From Clostridia bacterium (GTDB lineage Bacteria > Bacillota > Sulfobacillia > SLMV01), in NCBI GenBank assembly GCA_007133365.1, contig SLMV01000025.1:1-12020 (forward strand): 12,020 nt of DNA, given 5' to 3'. Shown here in pieces: positions 6,760 to 12,020 of the stretch; the first letter of the stretch is position 1; each line of letters opens with the position of its first letter. Position numbers and translations under genes: made by a program. Under the pieces are notes generated by a model. The model ran no database searches, was not told where the DNA came from, and was given only the letters and a program-made list of their open reading frames with translations.

Positions 6760-7257
6760 GTGTTGTCACGATGGATAAAGAGGATAATCGGTGGTTTGGT
6801 AGGATTGGTCTTAGGCGCAACCTATCTCGGTGGGGTCCGCATTCTGGAGAACACCGATTCCCAGGGATACGAGGTGGCCGCATACGTGGGTGCTGTTATC
6901 TGAGACGGGCATTATCATCCCCCTAGGCGATCGTTATGCCCGGGCTATGAAGCAAAGCCGGCACAGGAATTCGTCACTCCGTTTGTCCTTTAGGGAGAAC
7001 TCTCTCGTTTATTGCGTGTTGTGTATTTTCCCCGACGGTTTATCGATATTGTCCATGTTCTCTAGGCGATTGAAGATGTACCACGGCAGGCCCCGACCGC
7101 GGAATTTGGCGCCGGGAATATATTCCGTGATCGGCAACCTCCTACGATATTTCCTCGATACGGATATTTGTGACCGATCATCACCCTCCGGGATGATGAC
7201 GACCAACCGCTTCGTCTCTATACTCTTGTCACCCAGGATGATGAAGTGAGCACGTGA
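6760..7257 (+). pseudogene. Decayed gene of unknown function, one frame with four internal stops
   Basis: The start GTG at 6760 follows a good Shine-Dalgarno GGGGGTGA (6746-6753). The N-terminus has a basic start (SRWIKR) and a hydrophobic segment (IIGGLVGLVLGATYLGG), then protein-like sequence. The same frame runs 165 codons to TGA at 7255-7257 but is cut by TGA 6901, TAG 6991, TAG 7063 and TGA 7171. No frameshift is needed to join the pieces. Between the stops composition stays coding-like (SRLLRVVYFPRRFIDIVHVL; QPLRLYTLVTQDDE). Each stop is one C-to-T change from CGA or CAG, which fits point-mutation decay. Unread stops would leave a 47-residue membrane peptide. The lipoprotein gene starts 21 bases after the final stop, so the two were probably one operon. 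I do not recognise the family. Confidence 0.6.
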
Positions 7258-7278
7258 TTTAGAGAGGATTGATTTTTA

Positions 7279-7983
7279 GTGTCTAGTCGATGTTTTCGTT
7301 TCGGTGAGACGAGTATCCCAGAGGACGGATCGCATCAATGGGTGCGCCTTTGTTTCGGACAAGTCATACTGGCGGTTGTCCTGGTTATGATGCTGGTGGT
7401 CGGCTGTGGAGAGCCCACGGATGGCCGGACCGATCCGGTGGAACAGACACAATCACCCGAAACGGGGACGAGCGGAGTTGAGGGTAAGGTGTCCATCGAT
7501 CCTTCCTCCCTGCACGAAGCAATTGCGGGCATGTTTGGTCCGCTGAGAAACGCAGGAGAAGCACGGTTTCTCCTAGGTTTCATGACGCAGGATCTCGTGG
7601 ATGATATCCTGGTAGATTCCGTGAATCTATACAATATCGGCGTCGAACCTTTACATGCCTGGGTTGTCTACGATGGAGTGCGCTCGGGAAAGATATCGGC
7701 CAAGCTCCGGACGGGTTCGGGCGATGAGGACGTGGTGGCCAAGACCGATGTTGCCCTGACCGATGAATATGGTTGGGCTGGTATTAGCTTCGAACGGCCG
7801 GACAATGGCTGGTCGGTATCGCATTGCGAGGCCATGATCATCGCGGATGATGCGGAAATGGCCATCGAGTTCACGATGAATTACCATGATACGGCCTCGG
7901 GGAGCCTGGTGGAGTCCGACGGACAAATCCGGCTCCCGGGGGCGGTATGCCTACGAACGTCCACATCAGGCGCTGGAATATGA
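7279..7983 (+). CDS. Hypothetical lipoprotein
   Basis: This is an intact 234-residue frame with a hydrophobic stretch (VILAVVLVMMLVV) ending in the lipobox VVGC at Cys43. A short polar Thr/Pro/Gly-rich linker follows (about 44-70) and then an acidic globular domain of about 160 residues with several aromatic-flanked turns (HAWVVYDG, EYGWAGISFERP, IEFTMNYHD). I do not recognise the family. It should be anchored by lipid to the outer face of the membrane. The GTG at 7279 has AGAGAGGA about 10 bases upstream. Another in-frame GTG at 7342 would give a more normal 21-residue signal peptide but has a poor ribosome binding site, so the start is uncertain. The last 15 or so residues are low in order, and a late frameshift is possible. 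It lies just behind the decayed gene at 6760. Confidence 0.7.
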   Translation: MSSRCFRFGETSIPEDGSHQWVRLCFGQVILAVVLVMMLVVGCGEPTDGRTDPVEQTQSPETGTSGVEGKVSIDPSSLHEAIAGMFGPLRNAGEARFLLGFMTQDLVDDILVDSVNLYNIGVEPLHAWVVYDGVRSGKISAKLRTGSGDEDVVAKTDVALTDEYGWAGISFERPDNGWSVSHCEAMIIADDAEMAIEFTMNYHDTASGSLVESDGQIRLPGAVCLRTSTSGAGI

Positions 7984-8120
7984 CGTACCGGCAAACAGGT
8001 ACATAACAGAGAAAACGGATGAAACTCTACGCATAACCGCCTGAATGTGTCCAAAAACTATGAAGCAGGACAAGGGTGTAGGGACATCCGGGTTAACATA
8101 CCTATAGGAGGTATCTCAAA

Positions 8121-9242
8121 ATGGCCCAGAGGCAATGGATGTTGGAGGAGAGGATCGAGGTCTTGCTGCTTGGTCTCAAGGGAGAAAGCATCGTGGCGAA
8201 AATCTGCCGTGTCATGGTGTAGCTGAGACGACGTATTTTACAAGTGACCCTCGCCATTTCTTGAAACCCCGGTAAATAAATCCTGACCAACAGCAAGGGA
8301 AAACCTCCAACTCAGGAAGTCATTTACTACAAGAGCACAAGCAGTTGAAGACGGTGCTGGCGACTTGACGATACAGAAGCGCCTCTTAAATAAACTCAAA
8401 AAGCTGGGTCGCTGATTTTCGAGAAGCGGGATTCTCTCTGCTCCAGGAAGGATTGAGCGTGTCTCAAGTTTGCGAGTGGGTGGGTTCGCCCCTTTCGACC
8501 TCCTATTATTCATGTTCGCAGCGTCTAAAAGAGGATCCGAAACGGAGGACAAAACGCGGTTGGATCCCCGATTCTGGAAGCATTAGCGGCAATTGGTTTT
8601 GGCGCATCCGCTGTACCGCTATCGCAAGATCTGGGCGCTGTTGGACGAGGATCGCTTTCGGCGCGTAGAACGACGGTAGACTGCTGATTGACGCTGATTC
8701 TAACTCCTAGGTATCGTCATAAGGTGGACAAGGCGCGGCCGGCCGCAGATATTTACAAACCGACCGCCCCAGGAGGTCAACCAATTTGGGCAGATGGATA
8801 TCAATTTGGCAGACCTGGACCAATCGGGATGCACGACGTCAGCCGGTTTCCCCTGGCGAGCCGACTAAGTTACCGTCAGACGGCCGGGGACGTAATCTTG
8901 GCCCTAGAAGATGCGGTTGGGGAAGCCAAATGCCTCCGGGGATAGTTCCCCAATGAAGTGATCTTGGTCAGCGATAACGACTCCCGGTTTACCGGCAATC
9001 GCTTTTCAGATGGCTACGGGATAAAGGGGTGGGATTTCGTCATATGCTGAGCCGGACATCATCTGCAGACTACCAGCATGGTGAAAGGATATCACCAACA
9101 CCTAAAATACGAGGAGGTCTAGCTAAACGAGAAGAGGATCCCATTCGAAGCCAGATGGCGCATCGATTGCTATCGGGAATGCTATGCTGACCAGGATCCC
9201 ATTAGCCCCTCGACTACGGCCTACCGGCTATTATTTACATAA
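8121..9242 (+). pseudogene. Heavily decayed IS3-family transposase (orfA and orfB remnants)
   Basis: The orfA remnant starts at ATG 8121, with AGGAGGT 8 bases upstream, and reads MAQRQWMLEERIEVLLLG, then VAKICR, before TAG at 8220. Its continuation (ETTYFTSD) is in another frame. OrfB pieces follow in order across several frames: LQEGLSVSQVCEWVG (about 8445), HPLYRYRKIWALLDEDRF (about 8605), KVDKARPA and IYKPTAP with the first-Asp region (8712-8800), PLASRLSYRQTAGDV (about 8850), LVSDNDSRFTGNRF with the second Asp (about 8960), and VKGYHQHLKYEEV (about 9080). The tail ends at TAA 9240. At the third catalytic position, where IS3 transposases have VERFH, this copy has VKGYH, so Glu appears replaced by Lys. 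With many stops and shifts it cannot encode active transposase. It is a different lineage from the IS at 1-636. Terminal repeats were not found. Confidence 0.88.
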
Positions 9243-9328
9243 GTGAGCGATGGGGCAATTCTGTACGAAACAGTGCTTGAAGGTGTCGGAGGGAAGTGAA
9301 GCAAGGTATATGGTAAACAAACCCTTCC

Positions 9329-9359
9329 ACGACAATCAAGCAATAATCTTTGTTATGAT
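9329..9359 (+). promoter_or_regulatory. Putative extended -10 promoter of the DUF1624-like gene
   Basis: TGTTATGAT at 9351-9359 is an extended -10 (TGN plus TATGAT, 5 of 6 matches). A poor -35 (ACGACA, 9329-9334) lies 19 bp upstream. Transcription would begin about 15-20 bases before the GTG start at 9383, just ahead of the strong ribosome binding site. Confidence 0.4.
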
Positions 9360-9382
9360 AAACACCAAGGGGAGGTGATGAC

Positions 9383-10090
9383 GTGGTCAAAAGACGAATC
9401 TGGGAAATTGATGCTTTCCGTGTCGTGGCGATGTTTTTGATGATTGGGTTTCATTTTGTCTATAATTTGAACGTCTTCGCGGGGGTCGACATTAGCTACA
9501 CCACGGGGTTTTGGATGTGGGTAGGTACAGTGGCTGGTCTCTCTTTCATATTCGTGTCCGGGATAAGCAGTGGATTCAGTTCAAATCCAGTAAAACGGGG
9601 ACTAATGGTGTTGGGGTTTGGCATGATCATCACCTTTGTCAGCTACTTGGTCCTGGGCGACACCTATATTCGCTTCGGGATATTGCACTTATTAGGAGTT
9701 TGCATGATTCTTTCTCCCTTGATTCACAAGATACACGCTTCATCGATTATCATTCTGGCAGGAATCATAATGGTTACTTCAAATCAGGTTGCCAACATTA
9801 CAGTCAACACCAATTTGCTTCTGCCCATTGGCCTTAGGTATGCAGGGTTTCGTAGCGTGGATTACTATCCTCTGATTCCTTATCTATCGGTATTTATGCT
9901 GGGAATTATCGCTTACAAGTTCTATTATTACCGAGGCAAGAGTTTGTTTAGATTTAACTTCGAGAATCAATTTATCACTAGGGTTAGTAAATCTTCCCTC
10001 ACGATCTACTTACTTCATCAACCGATCATCCTGGCGGCAATGTTCCTGTTCAGTCTTATCATCGGCAATTTCGATCTCTCTATTTTCTGA
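9383..10090 (+). CDS. DUF1624 / heparan-glucosaminide N-acetyltransferase-like membrane protein
   Basis: This 235-residue polytopic membrane protein has about 7 hydrophobic segments and near-normal length for the bacterial DUF1624 (HGSNAT catalytic-like) family. The diagnostic N-terminal pattern RRIWEIDAFRVVAMFLMIGFH (R4 to H24) is present, as are FGILHLLG at 98-105, the DYYPLIPYL segment at 160-168 and a C-terminal YLLHQP at 209-214. In this superfamily conserved His residues in membrane segments are linked to acyl transfer across the membrane; H24, H102 and H212 are candidates. The substrate in bacteria is unknown, so an envelope sugar acyltransferase is only a family-based guess. The start is GTG at 9383, behind GGGGAGGTGAT, a near-perfect match to the 16S tail; an ATG at 9378 is out of frame. 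It stands alone between a dead IS and an ALDH pseudogene, yet appears intact. Confidence 0.85.
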   Translation: MVKRRIWEIDAFRVVAMFLMIGFHFVYNLNVFAGVDISYTTGFWMWVGTVAGLSFIFVSGISSGFSSNPVKRGLMVLGFGMIITFVSYLVLGDTYIRFGILHLLGVCMILSPLIHKIHASSIIILAGIIMVTSNQVANITVNTNLLLPIGLRYAGFRSVDYYPLIPYLSVFMLGIIAYKFYYYRGKSLFRFNFENQFITRVSKSSLTIYLLHQPIILAAMFLFSLIIGNFDLSIF

Positions 10091-10295
10091 CATTGTTGGA
10101 ATCTTAAGTAGTGGTTGAGTTTAAGGGACGTAGGGAAGGGGAAGCCACCCCAGATCGCCAATGGATTGAGTTCAAGAAATATCGCCGATCAACCGCGATT
10201 GCTCCCGTGAATCAGGGATTCTGTTTGTGTTGTTGGAAAAGCCCCTGTGGTGACAGTATTGCAAGGCCCCTCGATGCATTCGGTTAAAGGCTCGT
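10091..10295. other. Intergenic, nothing recognised
   Basis: About 200 bases lie between the convergent ends of the membrane-protein gene and the ALDH pseudogene. I see no hairpin with a T-tract, no repeat and no frame worth reporting. Confidence 0.5.
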
Positions 10296-10770
10296 TTACT
10301 GTTCGACCCAGGCTGTCTTAGGATTCACAAACTCACGAATGCCCAAGTAAACGAGCTCACGGTTATACCCAGACGCTTTGATTCCGCCAAAGGGCACGCG
10401 AGGATCAAATTTCACCACGCCGTTAATATAAGTCATTCTGGACTCAATTCGCTCGGCAGCCTTCTTGCCTCTTTCGATATCTTGTGTCCATATACTCGCA
10501 CCGAATCCGAACCGAGTATCGTTGGGCAATTCGATGGCGTGATCCTTATCTTTGGCGCGCATGAGGGCAGTAACGGGCCAAATACTTATTCATCGAAAGC
10601 AGGCAATGCCTGGGGTGACGTTGAGTCTGAAGGAAGCCGTCGCCCAAGCCGCGATCCAAGTAGCACGACTTTCAACTTCTCGTCTAACTTCTACTGTCTC
10701 TGGGCCATCGGTATCCCTCCGTATCGGTTTGGGTTATCTTTTAGCTTTTCGAGAGGGCAGGTAGCCTCTC
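10296..10770 (-). pseudogene. Aldehyde dehydrogenase pseudogene, C-terminal part
   Basis: The intact tail (10562-10296) carries classic ALDH features: ELPNDTRFGFGASIWTQDIERG, ESRMTYING, and the C-terminal PFGGIKASGYNRELVYLG with a final FVNPKTAWVE. Upstream on the minus strand homology continues but is broken. VTALMRAKD is out of frame with VFGP (one base lost near 10574-10577), the motif PAFDEE has a nonsense TAA at 10588-10586, and NVTPGI is in yet another frame near 10610-10630. Farther upstream (to about 10770) weaker ALDH-like sequence (TDGPETVEVRREVE) can be followed. The catalytic Cys and Glu region and the cofactor-binding half are not recognisable. The tail is closest in style to succinate- or 2-oxoglutarate-semialdehyde dehydrogenases. 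An ATG at 10562 could be miscalled as the start of an 88-residue gene. Confidence 0.85.
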
Positions 10771-10903
10771 CTTCTTAACCACATGGGAATTCATCCCTTT
10801 TTACACACCATACCAGGCCCTACTCCGTTAATAACCGACCCCACGGAATCTTGGCCCTTAATCAGCTCCTGCCCTCCATAGGTATTTCTTCAGGATCGAT
10901 CAA

Positions 10904-10974
10904 ATCGGGTAGGAGGCGGGGTCACCCCCGCCGTCCCCCCACACCACCGGAAATGCGGGTCCGCATCCGGCGGT
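10904..10974 (-). ncRNA. Group II intron domains V and VI
   Basis: Domain V on the minus strand is the hairpin 10973-10944. A lower stem of 7 pairs (CCGCCGG with CCGGTGG, one G-U), an upper stem ATGCG/CGCAT, a GACC loop and a two-base TT bulge on the 3' side give the standard shape. Domain VI is the hairpin 10932-10915 (GGCGGGG with CCCCGCC, 4-base loop) and then TCCTACCCGAT to 10904. The context GGTGGTGTGGGGGGACGG between them is typical of bacterial introns of this kind. The presence and position right behind the RT stop support a real ribozyme 3' end. Confidence 0.8.
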
Positions 10975-12018
10975 TCATGTTCGTTGACAAAGCAGTAAGT
11001 AGCGGTCGGTCATGGACATCAGGCCGTGTTGGCGCCAGTAGTCGAGGTCCAGGATAGAGTTGAGAGGGGCTCCTGCCATGAACCAGGGGCCTCGCCGACT
11101 ATTGGCTGTCAGGTGTACGCGCCCGTCTGGAACTCCCAAAGCCCGCAGTTTGCGGTATCGAGTGCGAACTCTCTTCCATTGCACCCAGACACAGGCCCGC
11201 AACCGACGCCTCAGCCACTGGTCCAGATCCCTCAGAGGCCCCTTCATATCAGCGATAGAGAAGTAGGCCAGCCATCCACGAGTATACTCGTTCAGCCGGC
11301 GTATCCTCTCCCTCAGGCTCACTCCCCAGTTCCGAGAGGTAAGCCGCCTCAGGCGCTCTTTCAACCGCTTCAGACTCGAAGGTGCCACCCGGACCCTCCA
11401 TCCCCGGGGACTTCGATAGAAGCTCAACCCCAGGAACTTTGACCGCGATGCCGGACGCACCCCGCTCTTCTCCTCGTTGACCTTCAGTCGCAGTTTCTTG
11501 CCCAGCCACTGTTTCAAGCTCTCAAGAACCCGCTCCCCCGCGTGTCTGCTTTTGACGTACACGTTCACATCATCTGCATAGCGCACGAATCTGTGTCCAC
11601 GAGATTGAAGTTCGCGGTCCAGATCATCAAGGAGAATGTTCGCCAACAGGGGACTCAGTGGTCCGCCCTGTGGGGTGCCTTCTTCTGTCGATACCACCAC
11701 TCCATTGATCATCACACCGGACTGGAGGTATCTGCGGATCAGTCGCAGGACTCTCTTATCCCGGATCCTTCGGGCAACACGACTCATCAAAACGTGGTGG
11801 TTGACCCTGTCGAAGAACTTCTCCAGATCCATGTCCACCACCCATTGGTACCCTGCGTCCATGTGAGATCTGGCTGCCCGGGCTGCGTCATGTGCGCTGC
11901 GCCCGGGTCGAAAGCCATAACTCTCGTCAGCAAACTCAGGGTCAATGAGGGGAGTCAGAACCTGCAAAAGTGCCTGCTGGATCAGCCGATCCACTGCGGT
12001 TGGAACGCCCAGAAGCCT
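10975..12018 (-). CDS. ltrA: Group II intron reverse transcriptase/maturase (5' partial)
   Basis: The frame is open to the window edge (RLLGVPTAVDRLIQQ across the GTG at 11994), so the N-terminus lies outside. Numbered from that GTG, visible RT motifs are ESYGFRPGRSAHDA (24-37), the first catalytic Asp in VVDMDLEKFFD (D54 or D56), GTPQGGPLSPLLANI (106-120), the active site YADD at 139-142, KVNEEKSGV and KFLGLSFY. A maturase (X/GIIM) domain follows with RLNEYTRGWLAYF. The typical C-terminal region (SRRGPWFMAG, then YWRQHGLMSMTDRYLL) ends the protein at TGA 10977-10975. No HNH zinc-endonuclease domain is present. The protein helps its own intron RNA splice and copies it during retrohoming. All RT catalytic residues in view are intact, so the intron may still be mobile. 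The stop lies only a few bases from domain V, the usual close arrangement. Confidence 0.95.
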   Translation of the reverse strand, partial: RLLGVPTAVDRLIQQALLQVLTPLIDPEFADESYGFRPGRSAHDAARAARSHMDAGYQWVVDMDLEKFFDRVNHHVLMSRVARRIRDKRVLRLIRRYLQSGVMINGVVVSTEEGTPQGGPLSPLLANILLDDLDRELQSRGHRFVRYADDVNVYVKSRHAGERVLESLKQWLGKKLRLKVNEEKSGVRPASRSKFLGLSFYRSPRGWRVRVAPSSLKRLKERLRRLTSRNWGVSLRERIRRLNEYTRGWLAYFSIADMKGPLRDLDQWLRRRLRACVWVQWKRVRTRYRKLRALGVPDGRVHLTANSRRGPWFMAGAPLNSILDLDYWRQHGLMSMTDRYLLLCQRT

Positions 12019-12020
12019 CA

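Larger units (their letters stand above)
10904..12020 (-). mobile_element. Group II intron, 3' part (5' end outside window)
   Basis: The minus strand carries an intron-encoded reverse transcriptase directly followed by a domain V-like hairpin, a domain VI-like hairpin and an end TCCTACCCGAT that matches the usual 3' terminus of bacterial group II introns. The 3' splice boundary is therefore placed at about 10904. The 5' part of the ribozyme and the 5' exon lie beyond 12020. The short RT without an endonuclease domain suggests a lineage that does not use its own endonuclease, such as group IIC, but class is not proven here. Confidence 0.85.

Noticed and set aside
6584..6778. Plus-strand frame with a TTG start, tryptophan- and arginine-rich
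   Set aside because: No ribosome binding site, no recognisable family, and it overlaps the better supported start at 6760. It may be debris.
6830..7249. 139-codon plus-strand frame and the opposing minus-strand frame at 7009-7206
   Set aside because: Both are shadows of the single-frame decayed gene at 6760-7257, which has the better start signal and more protein-like composition.
10482..10778. Plus-strand frames of 98 and 70 codons
   Set aside because: They are antisense to the ALDH pseudogene, whose minus-strand motifs are unmistakable.
11026..11442. Plus-strand frame of 138 codons, Pro/Ser-rich
   Set aside because: Antisense shadow of the GC-rich reverse transcriptase gene.
1..12020. 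CRISPR arrays, tRNA/rRNA genes, tandem repeats
   Set aside because: None seen on reading both strands; short repeats found are isolated inverted repeats.

Overview
The window looks like a gene-sparse, decaying accessory stretch of a bacterial chromosome. Strong AGGAGG ribosome binding sites, GTG/TTG starts next to good Shine-Dalgarno sequences, lipobox lipoproteins, IS3-type elements and a group II intron suggest a Bacillota (Clostridia-like) host. That assignment is an inference from style, not from a marker gene.

Layout. Bases 1-636 are the 3' end of an IS3-family insertion sequence (OrfB transposase plus right terminal repeat). It abuts the 3' remnant of an unknown gene (638-1087). A remnant-like minus-strand frame with a CxxC motif (1150-1320) lies convergent to it. 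A clean small unit follows: promoter, a 78-residue glutaredoxin-like protein (1482-1718) and an intrinsic terminator (1788-1823). The metabolic core is on the minus strand. An orphan family-5 substrate-binding lipoprotein (4691-6373) has a perfect 13-bp hairpin behind it. Next comes an apparent two-gene operon of an MFS transporter (3113-4396) and a DapA/4-hydroxy-2-oxoglutarate-aldolase-like enzyme (2135-3019), with a perfect inverted repeat in its leader that resembles a GntR-type operator. The simplest reading is uptake of an organic or sugar acid and aldol cleavage of its 2-oxo-acid product; the substrate is not determined.

From 6500 on the sequence is mostly debris with intact genes between. 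There is a small-protein gene whose single reading frame is cut by four in-frame stops (6760-7257) and an intact hypothetical lipoprotein (7279-7983). A heavily mutated IS3-family element follows (8121-9242), then an intact DUF1624/HGSNAT-like membrane protein (9383-10090). A minus-strand aldehyde dehydrogenase pseudogene (10296-about 10770) comes next. The window ends in a group II intron on the minus strand: domains V/VI at 10904-10974 and a reverse transcriptase/maturase running off the right edge.

I found no convincing new multi-gene system (no CRISPR, toxin-antitoxin, defence or biosynthetic cluster). The points most worth a second look are the single-frame multi-stop gene, the operator-like repeat of the MFS-aldolase operon, and the intron lying beside the ALDH remnant.
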